Source: Lewinellaceae bacterium (GTDB taxonomy: Bacteria > Bacteroidota > Bacteroidia > Chitinophagales > Saprospiraceae). Taken from it: DNA of 64,000 nucleotides. Below are positions 39,609 to 49,447 of the stretch, piece by piece. The stretch lies in NCBI GenBank assembly GCA_016710765.1, contig JADJUJ010000001.1:124001-188000 (forward strand), written 5' to 3'. Both the position numbers and the translations under genes were made by a program. Under the pieces are notes generated by a model. That model searched no databases and was not told where the DNA came from. It was given only the letters and a program-made list of their open reading frames with translations. The stretch's first letter is position 1. Every line of letters starts with the position of its first letter.

Positions 39609-39643
39609 GCCAACAACATTCCCTGGTGAAGGCACGGGGCTGC

Positions 39644-42508
39644 CTAGTGCGCTTCAAGCCAGTTGTTGCCAACCCCTATTTCAACCAGAATCGGCACCTT
39701 TAGGCCTGGAATGGCTGTGCGCATTTTTTCAAGAATTATGGGTTTCAGGGCTTCCAACTCCTCTTTGTGCACATCAAATACCAGTTCGTCGTGAACTTGT
39801 AGGATCATGTTGGAGCGAAATTTTCCCTTCTCCAGTTCATGCTGGATGCTTACCATGGCAACCTTGATGAGATCTGCTGCAGTACCCTGTATGGGGGTAT
39901 TGACCGCCATACGCTCTGCCATGGAACGCGCCATGCCGTTTCGGCTGTTGATGTCGCGGAGGTACCGACGCCTTCCCAGCAGTGTCTCCACAAATTCGTT
40001 CTTTCTGGCAAATTCCACGATGTTGTCCATGTAGCTTTTCAGTCCGTGGTATTGCTTGAAATAGTTTTCAATGATTTCCTTGGCCTCCGTGCGTTTTATC
40101 CCAAGCTGATTGCTCAGATTAGTAGCACCAGCGCCGTAAATAATGCTAAAATTGACCGTTTTTGCTGTCCGACGCTGATCGGCGGTAACTTCCTCCAGGG
40201 GCACGCCAAATACCCGGGCAGCGGTGGCCGTATGGATATCCAGATTGGCCTGAAAAGCCTCCAACATAGCCTCCTCATGGCTGATTTCCGCTATGAGTCG
40301 AAGTTCGATCTGGGAATAGTCGGCAGACAGCAACACATGGTCCTTATCGCGGGGAATAAAAGCCTCCCGCACTTTACGCCCTTCCAGGGTGCGAATGGGT
40401 ATATTCTGAAGGTTGGGATTCTGGCTGCTGAGTCGGCCGGTAGCCGCAATGGTTTGGTTGAAGGAAGAGTGAACCCGACCCGTTTGGGGGTTGATCAATG
40501 CCGGCAAAGCATCCACATAAGTACCCTTCAACTTCATCAGGGTGCGGTGCTGCAGAATATCGGCACAAATTGGGTACTCTGACGCAAGGCTGCTCAGCAT
40601 CTCTTCATCGGTGGAATACTGGCCGCTCTTCATTTTTTTGCCCGAATATGGCAGTTTGAGCACATCAAACAGCACTTCACCCACTTGTTTGGGGCTGGCA
40701 ACATTGAAATTTTGACCAGCCTCTTTCAGAATTTTTTCTTCCAATCCAACGATCTCCGTGGCCAGTTCTTTGGAATAAGCCTGCAAAAAATCAGGGTCAA
40801 TCCGGACACCAGCATGCTCTATGGCAGTCAGGACCGACACCAGGGGCATTTCCACCTCCCGGAACAGTTTGTTGAGCGCCTCCCCGCCTGCTTCCAGTTT
40901 GGGCGCAAGATAGTCATGCAACTGCAGCGTGATATCAGCATCTTCCGATGCATATTCCTTTATTTTATCGATTGGAACATCCCGCATAGTGCCTTGCTTG
41001 GCGCCTTTTTTCCCAATCAGTTCCTCTATTTTTACCGGACTATAGTCGAGGTAGGTTTCCGACATGTAGTTCATGTTGTGCCGGAGCTCAGGCTCCAGCA
41101 AATAGTGCGCAATCATGGTATCCCAAAGCGACCCTTTGATATCAACCCCGTAGTTTTTCAGTACCACAGCATCGTATTTAAGGTTTTGCCCGATTTTTTG
41201 AATAGCCTCATCCTCAAAAAGTGGCCGAAACTCCTCCACAATGGCTTGCGCCGCCTGGCGGTTTTCCGGCACTGGCACATACCATGCGGTGTGGGCTTTT
41301 ATGGCAAATGACAAACCTACCAATTCGGCTTGCGTAGCATCGAGTGAGGTGGTTTCGGAATCGTAGCAAAAAAACTTGCTCTTTCCCAAAACGTCTATTA
41401 AAGCAGCGCGGGAAGCGGGGGTATCTGCCAGGTGGTAGTGGTGCTCCGTGTTTTCAATGCTCTTTGCTGTGCGGTGGAAACCTTTGGCCGCTGGCAAACC
41501 GGATAAAGGCTCCGCAGGCGGTTCGTCACCAAACAGCGAACCCTGGGTACCTGCCTGGCTGGATGGGGCTGTCACAGCCTTTGTTGTTCTGCCGGGTTTT
41601 GGAGCGGGTGCTTCTGCCGGGGTTCCCCCCAGCTCGTGCCCAAGGATATCGGCAGCCAGACGCCGAATTTCCAGTTCCTTGAACAATTCAATCAGTTCTT
41701 CGCGGTTGAACGGCTCAATTTCAAAAAATTTCTCATCGAATTGTACATTGGGCACATTGATATCGATGGTGGCCAGCCATTTGGAAAGCACCGGTTTTTC
41801 ATGGTGTTCCCGCACAATTTCCTGTTGCTTGCCTTTTAGTTTATCAACATTCTCAAGCAAATTGTCAATGCTGCCGAATTCGGCCAGCAATTTGGCAGCC
41901 GTTTTTTCACCAATGCCCGGCAGCCCTGGAATGTTATCCACGGAATCGCCCATCAAACCCAGCATATCTATGACCTGATCGACCCGTTCAATGCCCCATT
42001 TTTCGCACACCTCTTTTGGCCCGAGTATTTCCACATCATTGCCTTGTTTACCAGGTTTGTACATGAAAATATGCTCGTCGACCAACTGGCCGTAGTCTTT
42101 GTCGGGCGTAACCATGTACACATCGTAGCCTTGCTTTTCCGCCTGTTTTGCCAAAGTACCAATGACATCATCCGCCTCGTAATGGTTGATGATGAGCACT
42201 GGAATGTTCATGGCTTTAACGATGCGCTCCACCCAGGGTATGGCCAGCGAAATATCCTCCGGTTGTGCATCCCGGTTGGCTTTGTAGGGTTCGTATTGCT
42301 CGTGCCGGAAGGTGGTGGTGGGCGGATCAAATACCACTGCAAGGTGCGTGGGTTTTTCCCGCATCATCATATCCCAGAGGGTACGCATGAAACCCTGAAT
42401 GGCAGAGACATTCCAGCCCTTTGAGTTCATTAAAGGACGCGAAATGAAGGCATAGTGGGCACGGTAAATCAGCGCGTGGCCATCGAGGAGAAACAGTTTC
42501 TTAGACAT
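39644..42508 (-). CDS. polA: DNA polymerase I
   Basis: This 954-aa family A polymerase has a full three-domain layout. The 5' nuclease domain (residues 1 to about 290) has FLLDGHALIYRAHYAF and LPGIGEKTAAKLL. The 3'-5' exonuclease domain (about 340-530) has intact acidic residues (CYDSETTSLD), so proofreading is expected. The polymerase domain has DYSQIELR, RRTAKTVNFSIIYGAG and the palm motif QVHDELVFDV. It acts in Okazaki-fragment maturation and repair. There is no frameshift over 2.9 kb. Confidence 0.97.
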   Translation of the reverse strand: MSKKLFLLDGHALIYRAHYAFISRPLMNSKGWNVSAIQGFMRTLWDMMMREKPTHLAVVFDPPTTTFRHEQYEPYKANRDAQPEDISLAIPWVERIVKAMNIPVLIINHYEADDVIGTLAKQAEKQGYDVYMVTPDKDYGQLVDEHIFMYKPGKQGNDVEILGPKEVCEKWGIERVDQVIDMLGLMGDSVDNIPGLPGIGEKTAAKLLAEFGSIDNLLENVDKLKGKQQEIVREHHEKPVLSKWLATIDINVPNVQFDEKFFEIEPFNREELIELFKELEIRRLAADILGHELGGTPAEAPAPKPGRTTKAVTAPSSQAGTQGSLFGDEPPAEPLSGLPAAKGFHRTAKSIENTEHHYHLADTPASRAALIDVLGKSKFFCYDSETTSLDATQAELVGLSFAIKAHTAWYVPVPENRQAAQAIVEEFRPLFEDEAIQKIGQNLKYDAVVLKNYGVDIKGSLWDTMIAHYLLEPELRHNMNYMSETYLDYSPVKIEELIGKKGAKQGTMRDVPIDKIKEYASEDADITLQLHDYLAPKLEAGGEALNKLFREVEMPLVSVLTAIEHAGVRIDPDFLQAYSKELATEIVGLEEKILKEAGQNFNVASPKQVGEVLFDVLKLPYSGKKMKSGQYSTDEEMLSSLASEYPICADILQHRTLMKLKGTYVDALPALINPQTGRVHSSFNQTIAATGRLSSQNPNLQNIPIRTLEGRKVREAFIPRDKDHVLLSADYSQIELRLIAEISHEEAMLEAFQANLDIHTATAARVFGVPLEEVTADQRRTAKTVNFSIIYGAGATNLSNQLGIKRTEAKEIIENYFKQYHGLKSYMDNIVEFARKNEFVETLLGRRRYLRDINSRNGMARSMAERMAVNTPIQGTAADLIKVAMVSIQHELEKGKFRSNMILQVHDELVFDVHKEELEALKPIILEKMRTAIPGLKVPILVEIGVGNNWLEAH

Positions 42509-42678
42509 GCAGGGTAGGGAATGGTATACAAGATAATTTCAGGCGGAAAATTACTCATTTTAACTCGCCCCCCCAATACCTGAGTGCCAAAGCTGGACTT
42601 TTGCATCGCTTTGAACCGTAATTGGGTGCACGAATCAGGCTTTTCCACCATACCCATTGCACCAACCCTGAAAGCCTT

Positions 42679-43653
42679 TTAAAATGCCCAGCGCAGCGCC
42701 AAACCGGCATACGCCAGTCCGCCGCCAAATCCCATTAGAATAACCTTGTCGCCTTTTTTGAGTTTGCCCGCCTTTACGCCCTGGTGCAGGGCCAAAGGAA
42801 TCGTTGCGGAAGAGGTATTGCCAAACCAGACGATGCTCTCCAGGAATTTATCCAGGGGAAAATCCAGATTGTCGGAAATGGCTTCCAAAATACGCATGTT
42901 GGCAGAGTGCGGCACCAGCCAATCGACCTGATCCAGGCTCCAGCCACTGCGCTTGGCGATATCGCGGATATACACCGGCATAGTCGTTACAGCCCATTTG
43001 AACACCCGGCGGCCGTTCTGGTGGATTTTATTATTAGCAATCACTGTTTCGCCATTAATGGTGGTATTCTGGCTCGTAAGATAAAGGTCTTGTCCGCCGG
43101 AACCTTCGGCACCGGTAACGCAGCCCATAAAGCCGTCTCCCTCGCCTGGCTCAACCAGCACCACTCCAGCGCCATCGCCAAAAAGCACGCAACTGGTGCG
43201 GTCTTCATAATCGGTGATTTTCGACAGTGTTTCAGCACCAAAAACCAAAATTTTCTTGTGGGTTCCGGCTGCAATCAGGCCCTGCGCCACCACCAGCCCA
43301 TAGGCAAATCCGGCGCAGGCAGCTGCAAGATCAAGGGCCCCAGCATGCTTCAACCCCAATTTGTACTGAATCTGGCAGGCCACGCTGGGCATAGGCTGGT
43401 CGGGCGAAACCGTTGCAACCAGAATAAAATCCACATCCTCCAGATCTTTATGGTAGGTAGCCGCCAGGTCACGGGCAGCACCAACACACAGATCGCTCGT
43501 AAATTCATCTTCACGTGCTATTCGGCGCTCCTGAATACCCGTCCGACTGCGAATCCATTCGTCGTTGGTTTCAATGATTGATTCAAAATACTTGTTGTCG
43601 GCTATCCGTTCCGGAACATGGGCGCCGATGGCCGTTATGGTTGCTTTTTGCAT
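42679..43653 (-). CDS. fabH: Beta-ketoacyl-ACP synthase III
   Basis: FabH starts fatty acid synthesis by condensing acetyl-CoA or a branched acyl-CoA with malonyl-ACP. The protein is 324 aa from the ATG at 43653; the open frame extends to 43812 but without conservation. The catalytic triad is visible: Cys113 (AAACAGFAYG), His (VPHSANMRI) and Asn (WFGNTSSATIPLAL). The C terminus GFGGGLAYAGLALRW is canonical. It stands alone, not with plsX/rpmF, in the visible neighbourhood. Confidence 0.93.
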   Translation of the reverse strand: MQKATITAIGAHVPERIADNKYFESIIETNDEWIRSRTGIQERRIAREDEFTSDLCVGAARDLAATYHKDLEDVDFILVATVSPDQPMPSVACQIQYKLGLKHAGALDLAAACAGFAYGLVVAQGLIAAGTHKKILVFGAETLSKITDYEDRTSCVLFGDGAGVVLVEPGEGDGFMGCVTGAEGSGGQDLYLTSQNTTINGETVIANNKIHQNGRRVFKWAVTTMPVYIRDIAKRSGWSLDQVDWLVPHSANMRILEAISDNLDFPLDKFLESIVWFGNTSSATIPLALHQGVKAGKLKKGDKVILMGFGGGLAYAGLALRWAF

Positions 43654-43969
43654 CGTAAAAAAAACTATCGCCGCTGGACATAGCCAGGACTCGTGATGAA
43701 ATTCGAAAAAAAGACGTGGTGGAAGGGCCCACAAACCTATCTGAATTATCTTGGTTTGAAAAAAAAATACGCACGAAATTCCAAATACAATATCAACTAA
43801 GGAAAACGGCATTATTTTTTTTATTTTATTTCACCAAGTATAAAAACAAAAGCATTTAATTCTGTACAAAAATTAGTAAAAACCGATTGTCTGAAAGGAT
43901 TTGCGGTGCTGCGCACAAAACCCTGTCGACGCCAGCTTATTGCGCATTATCCCTTAAAAAAGGGAAATA
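43654..43969. other. Divergent intergenic region between fabH and the aminopeptidase gene
   Basis: About 315 bp of AT-rich sequence (43790-43900 in particular), without repeat elements or plausible genes. It should contain two divergent promoters. A purine-rich stretch AAAAAAGGGAAATA precedes the ATG at 43970. Confidence 0.45.
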
Positions 43970-45481
43970 ATGGCTACCTTTGCCTTCCTTTTCCCCAGTA
44001 GTAAAGCCAAGTTACGAATACCAACGACCGTGAATTACGCCTCTATTCGATATCGATTGTCGGAAGCCCCTGACGGGCACACCATCTTGCTGACCAGCAA
44101 AGATCAAACTGGGCGCCTGGAAGCATTGCTTTCGGATGCCGAATTGTCTTTTTTCAGGCAAATGCAGGAAAAAGACCTCCGGCAAGTTTGTTTCCCCCGC
44201 AGCGAAGGAATGGTATGGGTGCGCATCTTGCAAGGTGTTGAAGAACCCGCGCTTAGCCTGGAAGATGCCCGGCTCGCCGGCGCCGAACTTTTGCCACAGC
44301 TCAATACGTACAAGATTGATGAAGTATCGATTCATAATGCCGGATTGAGTGCCGAACAGTTGCTGGCCTTTACAGAAGGGCTCGCGCTGAGCAGTTACCA
44401 ATTCATACGGCATTTTTCTGAACCGGATAAAAAAGCAGGTTCGCTGCACACGATTTACCTTTCGGGTCCTGAAATCCAACCGGAGGCAGTGGCAGAGCTA
44501 GACAACCTGGTGGATGCCGTATGTACCGCCCGCGACCTGGTAAACGAGCCACATGGTTTCCTGAATGCTGTTCAACTGGCGGATGCCGTAAAAACCATTG
44601 GCCAGGCCAGCGGCTTTTCGGTAGAAATTTTGGGTAAAGAAAAAATTGAAACCCTCAAGATGGGTGGATTGCTGGCTGTCAACAAAGCCTCCACTGTTCC
44701 GCCGCGTTTTTGTGTATTGGAATGGCAACCCGCCTCGGCCAAAAATGCAAAGCCCATCGTCCTGATTGGAAAAGGTGTTGTGTACGACACCGGGGGCCTG
44801 AGCCTCAAAACACCCGAGGGAATGGAATACATGAAATGCGATATGGCTGGTGCTGCTTCGGTAATAGGCGCCCTTAGCGCTGCTGCCCGCAACCAACTCC
44901 CCATCCACGTCGTTGGGCTCATTCCCGCTACTGACAATGCCGTAAACGACGCTGCCTTGTCGCCCGGCGATGTGATTCGCATGTACTCCGGCACCACCGT
45001 GGAGGTGGTCAATACCGATGCCGAAGGCAGGCTGATATTGGCCGATGCCCTGCATTATGCCAAAAAATACGAGCCTGAACTCGCCATTGATTTGGCAACC
45101 CTTACCGGCGCAGCCATCCGGGCCCTGGGAAATCAGGCTATCTGTTACATGGGCACTGCCCCAGCCACTACAAAAAAAGCATTGGAAGAAAGCGGTCGCT
45201 GCACCTACGAAAGGCTCGTGGAACTACCCCTGTGGCGGGAATACGGCGAAGAGTTGAAAAGCAACATTGCCGACCTGAAAAACCTGGGTACCGGTAATGC
45301 CGGCATGATCACCGCTGGAAAATTCCTCGAACATTTTACCAATTATCCCTGGTTACACCTCGACATCGCCGGACCGGCTTATCTTCGCAGCGCCAACGGA
45401 TACCGAACCCGGGAAGGAACCGGCGTTGGCGTCCGGCTGCTCTACCATTTTCTCAAAAACTACGCGTCACCCGAAAATTAA
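43970..45481 (+). CDS. M17 leucyl aminopeptidase family protein
   Basis: This 503-aa zinc aminopeptidase hydrolyses N-terminal residues of peptides in the cytoplasm. The catalytic C-terminal domain carries the metal and active-site motifs GKGVVYDTGGLSLKTP, MKCDMAGAASVIGAL and the family signature NTDAEGRLILADAL. The N-terminal domain is divergent, as usual. It is complete and is followed 41 bp later by pdxA on the same strand, so co-transcription is possible. Confidence 0.92.
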   Translation: MATFAFLFPSSKAKLRIPTTVNYASIRYRLSEAPDGHTILLTSKDQTGRLEALLSDAELSFFRQMQEKDLRQVCFPRSEGMVWVRILQGVEEPALSLEDARLAGAELLPQLNTYKIDEVSIHNAGLSAEQLLAFTEGLALSSYQFIRHFSEPDKKAGSLHTIYLSGPEIQPEAVAELDNLVDAVCTARDLVNEPHGFLNAVQLADAVKTIGQASGFSVEILGKEKIETLKMGGLLAVNKASTVPPRFCVLEWQPASAKNAKPIVLIGKGVVYDTGGLSLKTPEGMEYMKCDMAGAASVIGALSAAARNQLPIHVVGLIPATDNAVNDAALSPGDVIRMYSGTTVEVVNTDAEGRLILADALHYAKKYEPELAIDLATLTGAAIRALGNQAICYMGTAPATTKKALEESGRCTYERLVELPLWREYGEELKSNIADLKNLGTGNAGMITAGKFLEHFTNYPWLHLDIAGPAYLRSANGYRTREGTGVGVRLLYHFLKNYASPEN

Positions 45482-45522
45482 TTCCACACAACAGCGGTTT
45501 TACCCCATCTCAATTTTCAACT

Positions 45523-46614
45523 ATGAGCATAACGATTGGCATTACCTGCGGCGATATCAACGGAATTGGCCTGGAAGTCATCCTGAAAGCCCTCGCCATA
45601 AAGCAAGCAGGCACAGCATACAATATTGTGGTTTATGGCAGCACGAAAGTTGTAGCCTACCATAAAAACATCATCACCCAGGAAAACATACAGTTTTACA
45701 ATATCCAGACGCCCCAGGAGGGCGAGCCGGGAAGAATCAACGTGATCAATTGCTGGCAGGAAAATGTTAACATCACGCTGGGCAAAGCAAACGAAGTGGG
45801 CGGTCAATGTGCATACCAGGCCCTTGAACGCGCTACCCAGGACCTTAAGGCCGGACATATTGATGCGCTGGTGACAGCCCCCTTCAACAAAAAAGCCATG
45901 CAAATGGCAAATTTCCCCTTTGTTGGTCATACCGAATACATCACCCATATATTGGAGGAAAAGGAATCCCTGATGCTGATGGTAAGCGATTCACTTCGTG
46001 TGGGACTGGTGAGCAACCACCTCCCAATTAAAGAGGTGGCCAAAGCCATTACCACAGAAAAAGTGCTGCGCAAACTGCTGATCATGGCCGAAACCCTGCG
46101 CATCGATTTTAATTTGGAACGCCCAACCATTGCCGTCCTGGGGCTGAATCCTCATGCAGGCGACGAGGGTGCCATTGGTACCGAGGAAGCCGACATCATC
46201 CGCCCAGCCATTGAACAGGCCAAAAACAAAGGTGTTCTGGCTTTCGGTCCCTTTCCGGCAGATGGTTTCTTTGGCTCCGGGCAGTTTCGAAAATTTGATG
46301 GCATCCTGGCCATGTACCACGATCAGGGGCTGGTGCCTTTCAAAGCCATATCTTTTGGCGCAGGCGTAAATTATACCGCCGGCCTGGCAGCTGTCCGGAC
46401 TTCACCCGACCACGGCACAGCCTACGATATCGCCGGAAAAGGCGAAGCCGACGAATCCTCGATGATCAAAGCGATCTATCTCGCTGCTGATGTGGTGCGC
46501 AACCGCAACGAATACCTGGAAATGCATGCCGATTCTGTAGAGCGACGCAAACAAAAGGCCCTCGAGAGCGAAACCGGTGAAGACGAAGTTACCGACGCTA
46601 TCCCCGAGGAATAA
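45523..46614 (+). CDS. pdxA: 4-hydroxythreonine-4-phosphate dehydrogenase
   Basis: PdxA oxidises 4-phosphohydroxy-L-threonine in the DXP-dependent pyridoxal phosphate pathway. The protein is 363 aa, slightly longer than the roughly 330-aa norm because of an acidic C-terminal tail. Conserved segments are ITCGDINGIGLEVILKAL, TAPFNKKAM, GHTEYI and MYHDQGLVPFKAISFG...TSPDHGTAYDIAGKG, with metal-ligand histidines. It lies between the aminopeptidase and polyphosphate glucokinase genes on the same strand. Confidence 0.94.
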   Translation: MSITIGITCGDINGIGLEVILKALAIKQAGTAYNIVVYGSTKVVAYHKNIITQENIQFYNIQTPQEGEPGRINVINCWQENVNITLGKANEVGGQCAYQALERATQDLKAGHIDALVTAPFNKKAMQMANFPFVGHTEYITHILEEKESLMLMVSDSLRVGLVSNHLPIKEVAKAITTEKVLRKLLIMAETLRIDFNLERPTIAVLGLNPHAGDEGAIGTEEADIIRPAIEQAKNKGVLAFGPFPADGFFGSGQFRKFDGILAMYHDQGLVPFKAISFGAGVNYTAGLAAVRTSPDHGTAYDIAGKGEADESSMIKAIYLAADVVRNRNEYLEMHADSVERRKQKALESETGEDEVTDAIPEE

Positions 46615-46690
46615 ATTATCTGCACAATTGGAGGGTTGAACTACACCCCAAAAAAACGACAGACTTCATCATCATCAGCAAATACTAATT

Positions 46691-47437
46691 ATGCATCATA
46701 TTCTTGGCATCGACGTTGGTGCATCGGGTATCAAAGGAGCCCTGGTAAACTTGAAAACCGGAATGCTGGTAGGGGAACGTTTCCGCGTCCCCACCCCGAA
46801 CCCGGCCACCCCGGAGGCTATGGCCCTTGCTTTCAAAGAAATAACCACCTTTTTCAATTACAAGGGTGTCGTGGGTTGCGGATTCCCGGCTATTGTTAAA
46901 AATGGCGTAGCCTGCTCTGCCGCAAACATTGATCCCAGCTGGCTGGGCGTTAATATTGAGCAAGTATTTAGTGAAGTTAGCGGCGATCCTGTTTATGCTA
47001 CCAACGATGCAGATGCTGCTGGATATGCTGAAATGGCTTTTGGCGTTGGCAAAGGAAACAAAGGATTGGTACTGCTGATTACCATAGGCACCGGCTTAGG
47101 TACTGCCCTTTTTTACAATGAGGTACTGATTCCCAATACGGAGTTTGGGCATGTCATTTGGAAAAACCACAAACCAGCCGAAGCCTACTGTTCATCAGGC
47201 GCCCGCGAACGCCAAAAAATTGGGCGAAAAGAATGGGCCCGCCGATTCAACCAATACCTGCACCACATGGAACGCCTGCTGTCGCCCGATCTGTTTATCC
47301 TGGGTGGCGGCGAAAGCAAACTCTTCGAAAATTACAAGCATATTTTAGACCCCGTTGCACCCGTAGTTCCTGCCAAACTGCTCAACAATGCAGGTATCAT
47401 TGGCGCCGCCGTGTATGCCGCAGAAAGGATGAAATAA
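46691..47437 (+). CDS. ppgK: Polyphosphate glucokinase (ROK family)
   Basis: This 248-aa enzyme phosphorylates glucose with inorganic polyphosphate (and often ATP). The phosphate-binding motif is LGIDVGASGIKGALV, the sugar region includes ATNDADAAGYAEMAFG and GLVLLITIGTGLGTALF, and the C-terminal GG motif is FILGGGESK. The close match to the PPGK pattern and its length favour PPGK over ordinary ROK glucokinase. Glucose could come from the trehalase encoded at 54386 (inference). Confidence 0.88.
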   Translation: MHHILGIDVGASGIKGALVNLKTGMLVGERFRVPTPNPATPEAMALAFKEITTFFNYKGVVGCGFPAIVKNGVACSAANIDPSWLGVNIEQVFSEVSGDPVYATNDADAAGYAEMAFGVGKGNKGLVLLITIGTGLGTALFYNEVLIPNTEFGHVIWKNHKPAEAYCSSGARERQKIGRKEWARRFNQYLHHMERLLSPDLFILGGGESKLFENYKHILDPVAPVVPAKLLNNAGIIGAAVYAAERMK

Positions 47438-47450
47438 TGCTTTTTCGGTT

Positions 47451-48314
47451 TTAATCGACATTTTCAATTTCCTTGCTACTGCCGTAAAGGCCTTTCTCGC
47501 GCCTTTTTTGTACCCGACCAACAACGATAATACTCACCTCATACAGCAAAAGCAGTGGCGTCATCACAATCATTTGCGAGGCTACATCAGGCGGTGTAAT
47601 AACCGCCGCTAAAATCAAGATGATCACTACGGCATGCCTCCGGTAATCTTGAAGGAATTTTTTGCCCACCAATCCAATTTTAGCCAGGAAGTAAAAAATG
47701 ATGGGCATTTCAAACACCATCCCAATAGGCAGGGTAAACATCGTCATGTAACTGACATAGGAGTCGAGGGTAGGCGCTACATTCAGCCCCTCAAGGGTAT
47801 AGCCTGCCAAAAAGCTGATGGAAAACGGCGCTATGATGTAATAGCCAAACATCACACCGGTGAGAAACAGGAGCGAACAAATAAAAACGATTCCACGCAC
47901 CGCCTTTTGCTCTGTTTCCAGCAATCCCGGCTGAATAAACTTCCAAAACTGGTACAAAATGTAAGGAAACGCACCGATGACCCCCAGCCAGAACGCTACG
48001 GAAAGGTGTTGCATCAACACCTCCCCCAACTCGCGGGTCATCAGGGTAAACTTGGTGGGTTGAAGGCAAAATGCCTCCCCCATACCAAGCGTATGGGAGA
48101 TGCTGCACAAGGCGCGGTAGGTAAAGAAGTCGGGCTTGCGCGGACCAAAGAGCAGGTCGTCAAAAATAAAATCCTTGTTCAGAAAAGCCACCGTTCCCAC
48201 CACGGCAATCGCGGCTACAGACCGCATGAGGTGGCGCCGCAGTTCGTTGATGTGGTCGAAAAAGCTCATTTCGGCTTTTACAGCCTCGTGTTCGTGCAGT
48301 TGATCTAGTGGCAT
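47451..48314 (-). CDS. tatC: Twin-arginine translocase subunit TatC
   Basis: This 287-aa membrane protein has six predicted helices. The conserved N-terminal segment SFFDHINELRRHLMRS binds the twin-arginine signal. Other conserved parts are FWLGVIGAFPYILYQFWKFI and VITPPDVASQM. It exports folded proteins. Two genes encoding proteins with RR signal peptides lie immediately upstream on the same strand (48486 and 50368). No tatA is visible in the window. Confidence 0.94.
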   Translation of the reverse strand: MPLDQLHEHEAVKAEMSFFDHINELRRHLMRSVAAIAVVGTVAFLNKDFIFDDLLFGPRKPDFFTYRALCSISHTLGMGEAFCLQPTKFTLMTRELGEVLMQHLSVAFWLGVIGAFPYILYQFWKFIQPGLLETEQKAVRGIVFICSLLFLTGVMFGYYIIAPFSISFLAGYTLEGLNVAPTLDSYVSYMTMFTLPIGMVFEMPIIFYFLAKIGLVGKKFLQDYRRHAVVIILILAAVITPPDVASQMIVMTPLLLLYEVSIIVVGRVQKRREKGLYGSSKEIENVD

Positions 48315-48485
48315 GGCAATTTATGTCTGTATTAGACCACCCAAAGGTAAAAGGTTACATGACAGATATTTTAGTCTATCTCAGATTATTCTCCCGGAAT
48401 CGCTTTTTTTCAAGAGAACTGACAAAAATCGGAGGAAGTAGCAGTAATCCGGGTTGCATTTGGCAAAATAGCGATAAAATTACCC

Positions 48486-49400
48486 CTAAAACGCATCCGC
48501 CTGCTGATAAGCTTGCAGCAGTTGTTTTTCGCCATCCAACCCATCACCAGCGATCCCATGCTCCATGCCCAGTATACCTGTAAAGCCTTTGCTGTGGATA
48601 TGCTTAAAGACATTTTTGTAATTGATTTCACCTGTTCCCGGCTCTTTCCTGCCGGGATTGTCGCCAATTTGGAAATAGGCGATCTCCTCCCAGGCTGCAT
48701 CTATGTTGGGAATCAAATTGCCGTGCTGGATTTGAACGTGGTAAATGTCAAACAGTATTTTACAAGCCGGGCTGTTCACCCCCTTGCAAACGAGATACGC
48801 CTGCGGAATATCCGACAGAAACTGACCGGGATGGTCTCTAAAGTTGAGCGGCTCCAGTACCATTACCAATCCATGGGGTTCCAATATCGCTGCGGCCTGT
48901 CGCAAAGACTCCACCACATGGGCGGTCTGATAATCTTTGTTTAAGTGAAGATCAACATGCCCTGGTACTACTGTCATCCATTTTGCCCCACAGCGTTTGG
49001 CGACCGCAACCGATTTTGCAATATCATCCAGAAACTCCTTCCGGTATTCGGCATTTCCGCTGCTGAGGTTGGCTTCGCTCCAGTAAATTTTATGGGCGAC
49101 AAAAACACCCATTTGTATGTTCAGATCCTCCAGCAAACGCCCGATTTGCTCTTGCAGAACAGGTGTACGGCCACTCATACCATTGTCTTCAAATGCCGTA
49201 AATCCCTGATCGGCCATAAATCGAATTTGGTCCAGGATGTTATCGCCAGCGCTGTTTCGAAACATGCCATCATGGGGCGCATATCGCAGTTGAAATTTTA
49301 GAGCCGAAACCGTATTCGCTGCAGTGGCCTGCGGCAAACCTACGGTGCCCAGCGCAACGCCTGCCAGGGCTGTATTTTTAAGAAAGGTTCTCCTACGCAT
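48486..49400 (-). CDS. Tat-exported sugar isomerase-like TIM-barrel protein (hydroxypyruvate isomerase type)
   Basis: This 304-aa protein starts MRRRTFLKNTALAGVALGTVG, a twin-arginine signal peptide. The rest is an AP-endonuclease-2/xylose-isomerase-like TIM barrel with metal-ligand patterns (LEPLNFRDHPGQFL, KILFDIYHVQIQHGNL, GMEHGIAG). It resembles hydroxypyruvate isomerase and related sugar isomerases. The natural substrate is not evident. The start is taken at 49400 because the longer frame precedes the signal peptide. It lies in the tatC-apbE-oxidoreductase cluster. Confidence 0.85.
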   Translation of the reverse strand: MRRRTFLKNTALAGVALGTVGLPQATAANTVSALKFQLRYAPHDGMFRNSAGDNILDQIRFMADQGFTAFEDNGMSGRTPVLQEQIGRLLEDLNIQMGVFVAHKIYWSEANLSSGNAEYRKEFLDDIAKSVAVAKRCGAKWMTVVPGHVDLHLNKDYQTAHVVESLRQAAAILEPHGLVMVLEPLNFRDHPGQFLSDIPQAYLVCKGVNSPACKILFDIYHVQIQHGNLIPNIDAAWEEIAYFQIGDNPGRKEPGTGEINYKNVFKHIHSKGFTGILGMEHGIAGDGLDGEKQLLQAYQQADAF

Positions 49401-49447
49401 GGTATTTTTAGGTGACAAAATAAGGATTTTATCGGATTTTGGATGCT